A stretch of 64,000 bases of DNA from Actinomycetota bacterium (GCA_020636995.1 JACJWU010000003.1:310001-374000), one strand, 5' to 3'; counted from the first letter of the stretch, positions 1 to 8,817 are shown. Numbers and translations: made by a program. Notes: generated by a model from the letters alone, not told the origin.

Positions 1-447
1 ACCCGCGAGTGCCTCGACGCTGAACAGGGTGCCCGACTGGATCGATTCGGCCACCACCATGACGCCGTCGTGCCAGGCACCGCGATGTGTCAGACCCGAG
101 AACTCGGCCGCACCCATCGCGGCCGGGGAGAGCCCCTGCTGCTGGGCCCGGGTCCAGGCAGCCAGCAGTTGCGCGACGTAGTCGTCGGGGAACTGCGAGT
201 CCTGGTCCACGGTCAGCACGTGCGTCGCGCCGCGTTCGGCCGCGGCTCTGATCCCAGCGTTCAGAGCGGCGGCGATACCGAGGTTGTGTTCCTGCCGGAT
301 CACGTGCACCCCTGAGAAGCGCACCGGCACGGCGGAGCCGTCGTCGACGGCGACGACCTCAGCCACCTGCCGAGCCAGTGCCTGAAGCGCGTCCTGGGTC
401 TGTGGCGGCGGGTCCAGGACGGTGGCAACCGCGGCGATACGGATCAA
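1..447 (-). CDS. Glycosyltransferase family 2, probable rhamnosyltransferase (partial, 3' end off window)
   Basis: The first 149 codons of a gene that runs off the left edge. After the start the protein reads IRIAAVATV, then the acidic DDGS of a GT-A nucleotide-sugar fold, HNLGIAAALNAGI and VDQDSQFPDDYV, where the DQD is the metal-binding DXD-type motif. This pattern is typical of WbbL/RfbF-like rhamnosyltransferases. I chose a TTG start at 447 because it overlaps the rfbA stop in a TTGA junction, so the gene is probably translated with rfbA. The expected role is transfer of rhamnose from dTDP-L-rhamnose, made by the adjacent rfb genes, to a cell-envelope glycan. The acceptor cannot be read from the sequence, and a different sugar donor is possible. 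Confidence 0.85.
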   Translation of the reverse strand, partial: MIRIAAVATVLDPPPQTQDALQALARQVAEVVAVDDGSAVPVRFSGVHVIRQEHNLGIAAALNAGIRAAAERGATHVLTVDQDSQFPDDYVAQLLAAWTRAQQQGLSPAAMGAAEFSGLTHRGAWHDGVMVVAESIQSGTLFSVEALAG

Positions 448-1316
448 GTGCGGGCCTCGTTGAGCAGGCCCAGCAGATATCGCCCGTAGCCGCTCTTCAG
501 CATCGGCTCGGCCAGGGTCTGCAGTTGCGTGTCGTCGATCCAGCCGTTGCGCCACGCGTACTCCTCCAGGCACGCGACCTTGGTTCCCTGTCGCTCCTCC
601 AGCACCCGCACGTAGGCGCCGGCGTCGGCCAACGAGTCGAACGACCCGGTGTCCAACCACGCGGTTCCGCGCGGCAGCACGGTCACGGACAGACGTCCCT
701 CCCGCAGGTAGTGCTCGTTCACCGACGTGATCTCGAGCTCGCCCCGATCGCTTGGCGTGATCGACTTCGCAACCTCGACCACATCGGCGCCGTAGAAGTA
801 GAGACCCGGAACGGCGTAGTTGCTGCGCGGCGCGGCCGGTTTCTCCGCCAACGAGATCGCGTTGCCGTCGCCATCGAACTCGACGACTCCGTAGTCGGAA
901 GGATTGGCCACACGGTAGGCGAAGATGTGTCCGCCGGTCACTGCGGTGAGATCCTGCAGGCGACTGCCCAGTCCCGGTCCGTGGAATATGTTGTCGCCCA
1001 GCACCAGGGCGGCCGCCTGGCCGGCCAGGAACTCCTCCCCGAGGATGAAGGCCTGTGCCAGGCCGTCGGGCGAGGGCTGTACCACGTAGGAGAACGACAC
1101 CCCCATCTCCGAACCGTCACCGAGTAGTCGCTGGAATCCCGCCTGATCCTCCGGGGTGGTGATGATGAGGATCTCGCGCAATCCGGCAGCCATGAGGGTG
1201 CTGATGGGGTAGTGGATCATCGGTTTGTCGTACACCGGCAGCAACTGCTTGCTGACCCCGCGTGTGATGGGCCACAGCCGTGAGCCGGTGCCCCCTGCCA
1301 GCACGATCCCCTTCAT
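444..1316 (-). CDS. rfbA: Glucose-1-phosphate thymidylyltransferase
   Basis: Catalyses dTTP plus glucose-1-phosphate to dTDP-glucose, the first step of dTDP-L-rhamnose synthesis. The N-terminus carries the nucleotidyltransferase signature LAGGTGSRLWPIT, followed by SKQLLPVYDKPM, LGDNIFHG in the middle and EKP around the sugar site. It is 290 aa, the usual RmlA length. The reading frame is open to 1343, but the protein family begins at MKGIVLAGG, so the ATG at 1316 is used; a TAGAAT -10 box lies 8 nt upstream and no Shine-Dalgarno is evident. It is divergent from rfbB and shares a 69-bp intergenic region with it. Confidence 0.97.
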   Translation of the reverse strand: MKGIVLAGGTGSRLWPITRGVSKQLLPVYDKPMIHYPISTLMAAGLREILIITTPEDQAGFQRLLGDGSEMGVSFSYVVQPSPDGLAQAFILGEEFLAGQAAALVLGDNIFHGPGLGSRLQDLTAVTGGHIFAYRVANPSDYGVVEFDGDGNAISLAEKPAAPRSNYAVPGLYFYGADVVEVAKSITPSDRGELEITSVNEHYLREGRLSVTVLPRGTAWLDTGSFDSLADAGAYVRVLEERQGTKVACLEEYAWRNGWIDDTQLQTLAEPMLKSGYGRYLLGLLNEART

Positions 1317-1324
1317 ATCCGATG

Positions 1325-1330
1325 ATTCTA
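1325..1330 (-). promoter_or_regulatory. Probable -10 box for rfbA
   Basis: TAGAAT on the minus strand, ending 8 nt before the rfbA ATG, so the transcript would have almost no 5' leader. The -35 region was not convincingly identified. Confidence 0.5.
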
Positions 1331-1385
1331 GGTGGCAGTGCATTCATAGACAGCACCTGCCGCAACGTTCCACGGGAGGACACAC

Positions 1386-2363
1386 GTGCGGATCCTGGTC
1401 ACCGGCGCAGCCGGTTTCATCGGCTCAAACTTCGTGCGACGCATGCTCACGGGTGCATATCCGGGACACGACGAGACCTCCGTGACCGTCCTCGACAAGC
1501 TCACGTACGCCGGCGTGCGTGCCAACCTCGACCAGGTGGCGCAGAGCCCCCGCTACACCTTCGTCGAGGGTGACATCTGCGACGGTGACCTGCTGGCCGA
1601 CCTGGTACCCGGTCATGACGCGATCGTGCACTTCGCCGCCGAGTCCCACGTGGACCGCTCGATCACTGGCGCCTCCGACTTCGTACTCACCAACGTCCTG
1701 GGCACGCAGAAACTCCTGCAGGCTGCCCTCGACGCCGGAATCGGTCGCTTCGTGCACGTCTCGACGGACGAGGTGTACGGATCGATCGACGTCGGCTCCT
1801 GGCCCGAGGATCAGCCGCTGGCGCCCAACTCCCCCTACTCGGCCTCCAAGGCCAGCTCGGACCTGTTGGCCCGCTCCTACTTCCGCACGTTCGGTCTCGA
1901 TGTCGTGATCACGCGTTGCTCCAACAACTACGGGCCCTACCAGTTCCCTGAGAAGGTCATCCCGCTGTTCGTCACCAACCTCATGGACGGCCTGCGCGTG
2001 CCGTTGTACGGCGATGGTCAGAATGTGCGGGACTGGCTGCACGTCGACGACCACTGCCGTGGGATCGCGTTGGTGCTCGACGGCGGGCGCGCCGGTGAGA
2101 TCTACAACATCGGCGGCGGCACGGAACTGACGAACAAGGAACTCACCTACAAACTGTTGGCGGCCATGGGGGCCGGCGAGGACATGATCGAGCCTGTGGC
2201 GGACCGCAAGGGTCACGACCGCAGGTACTCGGTGGACATCTCCAAGATCTCGGCAGAACTCGGATACCACCCAGAGGTCGACTTCGAGGCGGGATTGGCC
2301 GACACCATCGCCTGGTACCGCGGCAATGAGGTCTGGTGGCGGCCGCTGAAGGAGGGCGCATGA
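1386..2363 (+). CDS. rfbB: dTDP-glucose 4,6-dehydratase
   Basis: Second step of dTDP-rhamnose synthesis: NAD-dependent oxidation, dehydration and reduction of dTDP-glucose to the 4-keto-6-deoxy sugar. An extended SDR: GAAGFIGSNFV nucleotide-binding loop at residues 7-17, STDEVYGS around residue 120, and the catalytic YSASK near residue 155. 325 aa is the normal family length. Starts with GTG after a clear GGGAGGA ribosome-binding site at 1374-1380. Its stop overlaps the start of rfbD (ATGA), so the two are translationally coupled. Confidence 0.97.
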   Translation: MRILVTGAAGFIGSNFVRRMLTGAYPGHDETSVTVLDKLTYAGVRANLDQVAQSPRYTFVEGDICDGDLLADLVPGHDAIVHFAAESHVDRSITGASDFVLTNVLGTQKLLQAALDAGIGRFVHVSTDEVYGSIDVGSWPEDQPLAPNSPYSASKASSDLLARSYFRTFGLDVVITRCSNNYGPYQFPEKVIPLFVTNLMDGLRVPLYGDGQNVRDWLHVDDHCRGIALVLDGGRAGEIYNIGGGTELTNKELTYKLLAAMGAGEDMIEPVADRKGHDRRYSVDISKISAELGYHPEVDFEAGLADTIAWYRGNEVWWRPLKEGA

Positions 2364-3202
2364 GCCGCTGGCTGGTCATCGGCGCGGCGGGGCAACTCGG
2401 CACCGACCTCATGGCCGTGCTGGGGAAGGATGCGGTGGGCATCGACATGCCGCAGATCGACATCACCGATCCGGCATCGGTCGCGGCCGCGGTCGCAGAG
2501 CATCAGCCCGACATCGTCGTGAACTGCGCCGCCTACACCGCCGTCGACGACGCGGAGAACCACGAGGAACTGGCCCTGGCGGTGAACGGGCTCGGGCCGT
2601 CGAACATCGTGGCGGCCGCCCAGAACGCCCGGTTCGTCCAGGTGTCCACCGACTATGTCTTCGACGGCACGGCCACGGCCCCGTACCCCGAAGACGCTGC
2701 GACCCGGCCACGGTCCGCCTACGGGCGCACGAAGGCCGCCGGCGAGACCGCTGCGCTGCAACACCCCGACGCCTTCGTGGTGCGAACCGCCTGGCTGTAC
2801 GGCGCCGGCGGGAAGAACTTCGTGAAGACGATGCTGGAACTCGAACGCACCCGTGAGACCGTCAGCGTCGTCGACGATCAGGTCGGACAGCCCACCTGGA
2901 GCGCCGACCTCGCGCGCCAGATCGTCGCCCTCGCGCAGTCCGACGCCCCGCCCGGCGTCTACCACGGCACGAATGCGGGTCAGACCTCCTGGTTCGGCTT
3001 CACGCGCCGGATCTTCGAACTCATCGGTGCGGACGCCGAGCGAGTCCTGCCGACGACCACGGATGCCTTCCCCCGACCCGCGCCCCGCCCGGAGTACAGC
3101 GTGCTGGGCCACGAGAAATGGCATCGGGTGGGGCTTCCTGCGATGCGGCCGTGGGACGAGGCGCTGACCGAGGCGCTGCCGTCCATCGTGGCGAGTCTGT
3201 AG
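2360..3202 (+). CDS. rfbD: dTDP-4-dehydrorhamnose reductase
   Basis: Last step of dTDP-L-rhamnose synthesis, the NADPH-dependent reduction of the 4-keto group. It carries the GAAGQLGTD dinucleotide-binding motif at the N-terminus, STDYVFDG mid-protein and the catalytic YGRTK. 280 aa, the normal RmlD length. The start used is the ATG overlapping the rfbB stop, giving MSRWLVIGAAGQLG; the frame is open upstream but those residues have no family counterpart. Convergent with rfbC, with only 3 nt between the stop codons. Confidence 0.96.
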   Translation: MSRWLVIGAAGQLGTDLMAVLGKDAVGIDMPQIDITDPASVAAAVAEHQPDIVVNCAAYTAVDDAENHEELALAVNGLGPSNIVAAAQNARFVQVSTDYVFDGTATAPYPEDAATRPRSAYGRTKAAGETAALQHPDAFVVRTAWLYGAGGKNFVKTMLELERTRETVSVVDDQVGQPTWSADLARQIVALAQSDAPPGVYHGTNAGQTSWFGFTRRIFELIGADAERVLPTTTDAFPRPAPRPEYSVLGHEKWHRVGLPAMRPWDEALTEALPSIVASL

Positions 3203-3205
3203 GCG

Positions 3206-3805
3206 TCAGCCCAGCGACGCCCGGAACTGCCGGCATTGCTCGTAGTCGGGCAGCAGTCCGGCGGCGCGGGCCGCTGTCAGCCCAGGGGCACCGGCGTCCT
3301 TGGCCGAAAGGCTCGCGCGCGCACGGGCGATCCCCCACTCGATCCCGAGCTCCGGGTCGAAGGGGTGGATCTCGTGCTCTGCCGACGGGTTGTAGGTGGT
3401 GCTGCACAGGTAGACCACCGTGGAGTTGTCCTCGAGCGCGACGAAGCCGTGTCCCAGCCCCTCCGAGAGGTAGACGGCCGCCCGGTCCTCGGTGTTCAAC
3501 GGCACGGCCTCCCATCGCCCGAAGGTCGGTGATCCGACTCGGACGTCCACCACGACGTCCAGCACGCTGCCCGCCACGCAGGTCACGTACTTGGCCTGCC
3601 CGGGTGGCACATCTGCGAAATGGATCCCTCGCACCGTGCCGGCCGCGGACACCGAGCAGTTCGCCTGCGCCAGTGTCAGATCGTTGCCCGCCGCCTCCCG
3701 GAACACCGGGGCCTTGAACCACTCGAGGAACATCCCCCGGTCATCGCCGAACACCTGTGGTGTCACAACGAACGCACCCTCGATGTCCAGCTGCCGGATC
3801 CGCAT
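3206..3805 (-). CDS. rfbC: dTDP-4-dehydrorhamnose 3,5-epimerase
   Basis: Epimerises dTDP-4-keto-6-deoxyglucose at C3 and C5, completing the four-enzyme rhamnose set in this window. A cupin-fold RmlC family protein of 199 aa: DDRGMFLEWF near the start, the catalytic-histidine segment RGIHFAD around residue 60, and LSEGLGHGFVALED around residue 115. It is encoded opposite to rfbBD, so the pathway uses at least three transcription units. The start is an ATG with no Shine-Dalgarno; a -10 box sits 6 nt upstream. Confidence 0.96.
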   Translation of the reverse strand: MRIRQLDIEGAFVVTPQVFGDDRGMFLEWFKAPVFREAAGNDLTLAQANCSVSAAGTVRGIHFADVPPGQAKYVTCVAGSVLDVVVDVRVGSPTFGRWEAVPLNTEDRAAVYLSEGLGHGFVALEDNSTVVYLCSTTYNPSAEHEIHPFDPELGIEWGIARARASLSAKDAGAPGLTAARAAGLLPDYEQCRQFRASLG

Positions 3806-3811
3806 ACGCCG

Positions 3812-3817
3812 AACCTA
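3812..3817 (-). promoter_or_regulatory. -10 box giving a leaderless rfbC mRNA
   Basis: TAGGTT on the minus strand, ending 6 nt before the ATG at 3805. It is back to back with the -10 box of the following glycosyltransferase gene. Confidence 0.65.
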
Positions 3818-3829
3818 CCGCCGGCGGGC

Positions 3830-3835
3830 TACGGT
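3830..3835 (+). promoter_or_regulatory. -10 box giving a leaderless glycosyltransferase mRNA
   Basis: TACGGT ending 6 nt before the GTG at 3842. There is no Shine-Dalgarno in the interval, so transcription probably starts at the start codon. Confidence 0.6.
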
Positions 3836-3841
3836 GAACCG

Positions 3842-4741
3842 GTGAGGGCGCAGATCGTGATGGCCACGCACAACCCTCGCACCGACCTCTTCGAGCGCCA
3901 GATCGCCTCCCTGCGCGCGCAGACCGTCGAGGACTGGCAGTGCCTGGTCTTCGACGACTCCTCGACCGACCGTGACGAGGTCCAGCGACGGCTCACAGAT
4001 CCGCGGTTCGTGTTCCTGCCCGCCACCGACCACCTCGGGGCATACCGTGCCTTCGAACACCTGCTGACCCTCGGTGACGACCTCCCCACATTCCTCTGCG
4101 ACCAGGACGACACCTGGCACCCGGCGAAACTCGAGCGGATGCTCTCGGCACCTGCTTCGCAGGCCACCTTCTGCGCCATGCGGGTGGTGGACCCGGCAGG
4201 GCAGCCGATCAGGCAGCGCTACTTGCCGCGGCCGCCATCGGCCGAGACGCTGACACCGGCCGGGTTGTTACTGATGAACGTGGTGTCCGGCGCCGCGATG
4301 ATGGTCAGCCCGCAGGTGGTGCGGGCGGCGCTGCCGTTCCCCGCTCCCGACCTGCGGGGCTGGCACGACCAGTGGCTGGCCGCAGTGGCCGCCCGGCTGG
4401 GCACAGTGAGTTACCTGCATGAGGCGCTGACCGACTACACGCGGCATGAGTCCCAGGTGACCGGCGACGGGCTGCGGCAGATCGACCGGCAGCGCCTTCG
4501 GTCATACACACACAGCCTCCGTGGCCGGGGTCTTCGACACGATCTGTCCTCACGCGCCGGCTGGGTGCGGGCCGCGGCCCAGCGACTGCTGGAGATCCCG
4601 GGGCCTGAGGATCCCGACCTCGAGGCGCTGGCCCGTGGACACTGGGCGGGCCTGCTGAGCGCCAGCCTGCGCCGCGGTGACGTACCCGTCGCCCGGGCGG
4701 CTCTGCTGGCTGCGGGGAACATCACGCGGCGATGGCGCTAA
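3842..4741 (+). CDS. Glycosyltransferase family 2
   Basis: A 299-aa GT-A glycosyltransferase. It begins VRAQIVMATHNPRTDLF, has FDDSSTD for nucleotide binding and FLCDQDDTW, a DXD-type metal site seen in rhamnosyl and related transferases. The second half (WHDQWLAAVAARLG, then DYTRHESQVTG) is the usual acceptor part; the C-terminus is Arg-rich. The reading frame is open upstream, but I start at the GTG at 3842 because similarity begins there and a -10 box ends 6 nt upstream. Its location beside rfbC and gtrA suggests a role in envelope polysaccharide assembly; the sugar and acceptor are unknown. Confidence 0.88.
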   Translation: MRAQIVMATHNPRTDLFERQIASLRAQTVEDWQCLVFDDSSTDRDEVQRRLTDPRFVFLPATDHLGAYRAFEHLLTLGDDLPTFLCDQDDTWHPAKLERMLSAPASQATFCAMRVVDPAGQPIRQRYLPRPPSAETLTPAGLLLMNVVSGAAMMVSPQVVRAALPFPAPDLRGWHDQWLAAVAARLGTVSYLHEALTDYTRHESQVTGDGLRQIDRQRLRSYTHSLRGRGLRHDLSSRAGWVRAAAQRLLEIPGPEDPDLEALARGHWAGLLSASLRRGDVPVARAALLAAGNITRRWR

Positions 4742-4744
4742 CCT
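4739..4744 (+). promoter_or_regulatory. -10 box giving a leaderless gtrA mRNA
   Basis: TAACCT overlapping the stop codon of the preceding glycosyltransferase and ending 7 nt before the gtrA ATG at 4752. Confidence 0.55.
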
Positions 4745-4751
4745 GACAGCG

Positions 4752-5162
4752 ATGGCACTGGACACCGCACCCCAGGGAACCGCCCGCAAAGAGGTCGGCG
4801 GCTTCCTCGTTGTCGGCATCCTGGCCGTCATCGTGGACTTCGGGTTGTTCAACGCTCTGCTCTGGGCCGGCTGGGAGGTGTGGGCGGCCAACGCCGTGGC
4901 GTTGTTCCTGTCGATGACGTTCGCGTTCGTGGGCAACTACAAGTGGACCTTCGCCCATCGGGAGATCAAGTCACTGCTGCACGCCTACTCGGCGTTCGCC
5001 GGCATCAACCTCCTGGCGGTCGCCTTCATCGAGGCGGTGGTCGTGGCCGCGGACATCATCTGGGAGCCGAACACCCTCATGCTGAACCTCATCAAGGTCG
5101 GGGCAACCGGTGTCGCGACGATCGCCCGGTTCTTCGCGTACAAGAAGTGGGTGTTCTTCTAG
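4752..5162 (+). CDS. GtrA family membrane protein
   Basis: A 136-aa integral membrane protein with about four hydrophobic segments: GFLVVGILAVIVDFGLFNALL, then ANAVALFLSMTFAFVGNYKW, then two in the second half. The FVGNYKWTF and ARFFAYKKWVF elements are typical of GtrA/DPMS families, which act as flippases or anchors for polyprenyl-linked sugars in envelope glycan modification. Start chosen at MALDTAPQG, 10 nt after the glycosyltransferase stop; the two genes probably act together on the same glycan. The substrate is unknown. Confidence 0.88.
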   Translation: MALDTAPQGTARKEVGGFLVVGILAVIVDFGLFNALLWAGWEVWAANAVALFLSMTFAFVGNYKWTFAHREIKSLLHAYSAFAGINLLAVAFIEAVVVAADIIWEPNTLMLNLIKVGATGVATIARFFAYKKWVFF

Positions 5163-5165
5163 GCC

Positions 5166-5346
5166 TTGACCGTCAGGCACCCAAACCCACCCCGTCTCCC
5201 GACTGGGTGCCCAGACGACAACCCAGTTGACCGTCAGACACCCAAACCCACCGGCCCAACCGACTGGGTGCCCAGACGACAACCCAATTGACCGTCAGAC
5301 ACCCAAACCCACCGGCCCAACCGACTGGGTGCCCAGACGACAACCC
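5166..5346 (+). repeat. Family A: three tandem copies of a 61-bp repeat
   Basis: Three near-identical copies begin at 5166, 5227 and 5288, an exact 61-bp period, the last one cut at about 5346. Copies 2 and 3 are almost identical; copy 1 differs at a few bases in the middle. Each unit contains CACCCA and TGGGTG as inverted words about 20 nt apart, so each could form a hairpin, and ends CAGACGACAACCC. The same unit, same orientation and same period recur at 9215-9331. No coding potential is evident; this fills the gap between gtrA and the SDR gene. Confidence 0.9.
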
Positions 5347-5348
5347 GC

Positions 5349-6380
5349 CTAGGAACGCGCGCCCAATCCTCGCTTGAGGACCCCCAGAACCCCCTGCTTC
5401 ACGCCTGACCGGTGGTGGCTCGGCCCTTGCAGGCCGACCTCATCGCGGTGCGCCACGAACCAGTCGTAGGCCTCACAGATCATGTCCGCGTTCGAGAACC
5501 GCGAATGCCACCCCAGATCACGTTCGGCGGCGCTGGTGTCGAACCACAGTTCCTTGGCGTACATCAGCCAGTGGTAGTCCGCGAACGGCGCCAGCCCCGA
5601 GCGCGAGACCACCTTCATCGCCGGCGCCGCCAAGCGGCTGGATACTGACCGCACCCCGGCGCCGGTCCCGGCGTGGTCGCACAGCGCCTGCAAGGTCTCG
5701 CGCATGGTGCCGAACTCCTGCGCGCCGATGTTGTACGTCGCCGGCCCGGGCCGTTGCCCCGCCCGCACACAGGCGTCGGCGAGGTCCGCGGCGTGCACGA
5801 ACTGGTATCGGTTGTGTCCGCCGTCGAAGACCAGCACATCCACCCCGTCGGCGACCCAGTCGAACAGGATCGCGAAGATCCCCAAACGTCCGTGTCCGAC
5901 GATGGTGCGGGGCCGGATGATCGTGACGTCCAGCCCACGGGTGACCGCAGCGCCGCACAACAGCTCCCCGTCCAGCTTGGCCCGGCCGTAGGGCTCGAGC
6001 GGGCGCGGCGGTGTCTGCTCGGTCACCGGGTTCGACTCCGGTACCCCGAACACGGCCGACGACGACGTGTACACCACCTTGCCCACACCGGCGTGCTCGG
6101 CCGCCCACAGCATCGCGGCGGTGCCCTCACGGTTCACCGAGTCGAACAGGTCGGGATCGCGGGCCAGCGGAACCTGGGCGACGTTGTGGAAGACAACGTC
6201 CGCGCCCTCGAAGACGTCCCGGACTCCGATCCGATCCCGGATGTCGCAGCCTTCGAAGTGCACCCCGGGCAGCTCGACCGGGCTGATGTCGAGATTGACG
6301 ACCTCGTGCCCGCCGGCCACCAGAGCCGCACACAGCACGTTGCCGAAGTAGCCCGAGCCCCCCGTCACCACGGCCCGCAT
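5349..6380 (-). CDS. NAD-dependent epimerase/dehydratase (extended SDR)
   Basis: A 343-aa extended short-chain dehydrogenase. VTGGSGYFGN at residues 4-13 is the dinucleotide loop, TSSSAVFG carries the catalytic Ser region and PYGRAK gives the YxxxK pair; IRPRTIVGHGRLG resembles sugar epimerases and 3-beta-hydroxysteroid dehydrogenases. Start taken as the ATG at 6380, which shares one base with the stop of the upstream gene. It is the last gene of a four-gene minus-strand cassette with another SDR, a GMC oxidoreductase and a small protein. The substrate could be a nucleotide sugar or a sterol-like alcohol; I cannot choose from sequence. Confidence 0.85.
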   Translation of the reverse strand: MRAVVTGGSGYFGNVLCAALVAGGHEVVNLDISPVELPGVHFEGCDIRDRIGVRDVFEGADVVFHNVAQVPLARDPDLFDSVNREGTAAMLWAAEHAGVGKVVYTSSSAVFGVPESNPVTEQTPPRPLEPYGRAKLDGELLCGAAVTRGLDVTIIRPRTIVGHGRLGIFAILFDWVADGVDVLVFDGGHNRYQFVHAADLADACVRAGQRPGPATYNIGAQEFGTMRETLQALCDHAGTGAGVRSVSSRLAAPAMKVVSRSGLAPFADYHWLMYAKELWFDTSAAERDLGWHSRFSNADMICEAYDWFVAHRDEVGLQGPSHHRSGVKQGVLGVLKRGLGARS

Positions 6381-7390
6381 CAGACGTCCTGCCCGTTGTC
6401 GAGTCCCCACCGGTAACTGCGCCGCATACCTGCCACAAGATCGGTGGCGGGCTCGAAGCCCAGGTCCCGGACGGCGCCGTCCACCCGGCAGGCGATGGTC
6501 TTGTCCAGTTCTCCGGCGACGTGGATCTCCTGCTGGTACCGGCCCAGACGCTGCAGGGTGGCATCCACTCGATAGGCCAGTGGGCCCACGATCGCCGGCA
6601 ACCGCATCGCGCCGTCCGTGACCGCCAGCCCCTCCAGCCGAGCCGCCTGTCTGACGGCATCCAGGATCTCGGTCATCGTGTACGGCTGTGCGTCCGCGAT
6701 CCAGTACGGGCGCACCCCGCTGGTATCCGCCTCCAACGCCAGCCACGCGGCCGTGGCCAGACGGTCCACGTCGACCATGGATCGCCGGTTCCCGCCGCCG
6801 CCGATCAGCGGGAAGCGGCCGGACCGCACGGTCTTGAGGAAACGCGCTTGGCGTTCCGGCTGGAACCTCCCGTAGAACCACGGTGGCCGCAGGACGACCC
6901 CCGGGACCCCGGCGGCCTCCAGCGCGCTCGTCACCTCGATCTCGCCGCGCATCTTCGAAGCGCCGTACTCCAGATACGGGTGGTACGGCTCGTGGTCGCG
7001 GAACGCCTCCTCAGCCGTGGGGTTGGTCCCCACGACCGAGTTGCTCGAGATGTGCACGAAACGCCGCAGACCGTGCCGCAGGGCCTGCTGCACGACCAGT
7101 CGACTGCCCACGGCGTTGACCCGGTCGAACTGCGCCACTGCCGCTGGATGGATGACACCGGCGGCGTGGACGACCTCACACGAGGCGAGCCCTTCGAAGA
7201 GGTCGGCCACATCCTGCTCGCTACTGACGTCACCCACATACACCCGAGCCCCCGGCAACCGTGCGGTCACCGCGCGCACATCGCTCGGGGAATGCACCAG
7301 CGCCCGGACGTCGGCGGCGTCGCGCTGAGCCAGCAATTCCAGGAAAGCGCTGCCGAACCAGCCGGCGGCGCCCGTGACCACGAGTGTCAT
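6380..7390 (-). CDS. NAD-dependent epimerase/dehydratase (extended SDR, 3-beta-HSD-like)
   Basis: A 336-aa extended SDR related to but distinct from its downstream neighbour. It shows VTGAAGWFGSAF for NAD(P) binding, HAAGVIHP, ISSNSVVG around the catalytic Ser, and EYGASK for the Tyr-Lys pair; LRPPWFYG and the Arg-rich GGGGNRRSMVDVD segment recall 3-beta-hydroxysteroid dehydrogenase and UDP-sugar epimerase families. It overlaps the GMC gene by 4 bp and the next SDR by 1 bp, so the cassette is translated as one unit. Two SDRs plus an oxidase-type flavoprotein suggest successive oxidation/reduction of one substrate (inference). Confidence 0.85.
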   Translation of the reverse strand: MTLVVTGAAGWFGSAFLELLAQRDAADVRALVHSPSDVRAVTARLPGARVYVGDVSSEQDVADLFEGLASCEVVHAAGVIHPAAVAQFDRVNAVGSRLVVQQALRHGLRRFVHISSNSVVGTNPTAEEAFRDHEPYHPYLEYGASKMRGEIEVTSALEAAGVPGVVLRPPWFYGRFQPERQARFLKTVRSGRFPLIGGGGNRRSMVDVDRLATAAWLALEADTSGVRPYWIADAQPYTMTEILDAVRQAARLEGLAVTDGAMRLPAIVGPLAYRVDATLQRLGRYQQEIHVAGELDKTIACRVDGAVRDLGFEPATDLVAGMRRSYRWGLDNGQDV

Positions 7391-8817
7391 GCGAACTCCC
7401 TGGCAGCCGGGTGCACACCGCGCTGGGTGAGGAAGTGTTCGGCGTTGCGAATGGCCAGGGCCATGACCGTCCCCTGCGGATTGATGCCCGGAGCGCCGTT
7501 GACGATCGAGGCGTCGTTGACGATCACGCCCGCGACCTCGTGACTCGCACCGTGACTGTCGACCGCACAGATCTCACGGTCCTCCCCCATCGGCACCGAG
7601 GAGCACACGTGCACCGTCATCAGATCCGCCGCCCGCCGCGTCATCCGCGTGACCTCCGCCGGGATCTGCGCATCGCTGCTGATCGGCTGCCCCCCGTGCA
7701 CGCTCGCAACGACCTGCTCGGAGCCGGCCGCGAGCAGAACCATCAACAGCCTGCCCATGGCCGACTGCAACCTGGCGAAATCGTCGGTGGGCAGCCGGAA
7801 CGTGACCAGCGGATCCCGCATCCCGCGGACCACCCGGATCCGGCCCCGGCCGGAGCTGCGGATCGCCGCGTAATAGATGCCGGCGTCCGGCCCGAAGTCC
7901 AGTACCCGGTCCACTCCCACTGCCGTCGGCAACAGCGCCAGCGCGAGTAGTGGTGCGTCAGTGGCCGATCCACCGATCGTCATGTCGGGGGCGAACTCGC
8001 GGACCTGGGTCACGGGGACGTCGCTGGGGTCGCTGCCGATGAGGTCACTGAAGGCCACCGCCTTGACCGTCGGGTGCATCGACAGGGTCCGTCCGACGTT
8101 GCGGCGCACCCCACTGCGCAGCAACAGGGCCGCCGACTGCACGGCACCACCGCACACGAACACCACGTCGAAACCGATCCGCTCCACCCGGCCGTCGCTG
8201 TGTTCCACCTCCGCAGCCACAGCGCGGCCCCGGTCGATCTCGAGGCGTCGCACCCACGCACCGCTGACGATCTGCGCGCCGCGCTCACGGGCATAGGCCA
8301 GGTACGTCAGCGTCATCGACTGCCGTCGGCCGGTCGCGTGGTCGAACCAGCGCGGAACCTCGGTGCTGAACCACCCGAGCCGTTGCGCACCCGAGGCGAG
8401 GAACGCCGACGCCGTCGGCACGCGATCCGGGAACGTGCTCACGTTCAGGTTGTGCTCGATGGCGTCGCTGATCGGGCCCATGCCCTCCGAGGTGAGGTCC
8501 ACCACCGACCACCCCCGGGTCCAACCCTCCAACAGGGCCTGGCTCGGCCGATGGTAGAGACCGGAGTTGATCTCCGTCGAGCCACCGACACAGCGGCCCT
8601 CCGCGTAGGTGATCGGCGGGAGGCCGAGGGCCACGAGTTGACCGCGGTTGCGGTACTGGGCACGCATCTGGTCCTGGCTGAACTGTCTGAAGGTCCCCGG
8701 ACCGACGTCGGGTCCCTCCTCGAGAACCAGTGTCTGCACGCCGGCAGCAGCCAGGGTCGCCGCAGTCGTGGCACCGCCAGCCCCCGATCCCACGACCAGG
8801 GCATCGACGTGTCTCAC
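7387..8817 (-). CDS. GMC-family FAD-dependent oxidoreductase
   Basis: A 476-aa flavoprotein of the glucose-methanol-choline type. VVGSGAGGATTAATLA at residues 7-22 binds the ADP part of FAD, EGRCVGGSTEINSGLY is the first GMC signature, and VNDASIVNGAPGINPQGT near the C-terminus holds the conserved Asn; the paired His is probably in HVCSSVPMG. Such enzymes oxidise alcohols (sugars, sterols, choline) and pass electrons to oxygen or a carrier. It overlaps the small upstream gene by 4 bp, suggesting partner proteins. No Tat signal is visible, so it looks cytoplasmic. Substrate unknown. Confidence 0.88.
   Translation of the reverse strand: MRHVDALVVGSGAGGATTAATLAAAGVQTLVLEEGPDVGPGTFRQFSQDQMRAQYRNRGQLVALGLPPITYAEGRCVGGSTEINSGLYHRPSQALLEGWTRGWSVVDLTSEGMGPISDAIEHNLNVSTFPDRVPTASAFLASGAQRLGWFSTEVPRWFDHATGRRQSMTLTYLAYARERGAQIVSGAWVRRLEIDRGRAVAAEVEHSDGRVERIGFDVVFVCGGAVQSAALLLRSGVRRNVGRTLSMHPTVKAVAFSDLIGSDPSDVPVTQVREFAPDMTIGGSATDAPLLALALLPTAVGVDRVLDFGPDAGIYYAAIRSSGRGRIRVVRGMRDPLVTFRLPTDDFARLQSAMGRLLMVLLAAGSEQVVASVHGGQPISSDAQIPAEVTRMTRRAADLMTVHVCSSVPMGEDREICAVDSHGASHEVAGVIVNDASIVNGAPGINPQGTVMALAIRNAEHFLTQRGVHPAAREFA

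Noticed and set aside
2213..3124. Long antisense open frames opposite rfbD, gyrA, gyrB, murJ and DUF6049
   Set aside because: High-GC codon bias creates long shadow frames; they lack family motifs, sensible starts and low-complexity-free sequence, while the sense genes are clear.
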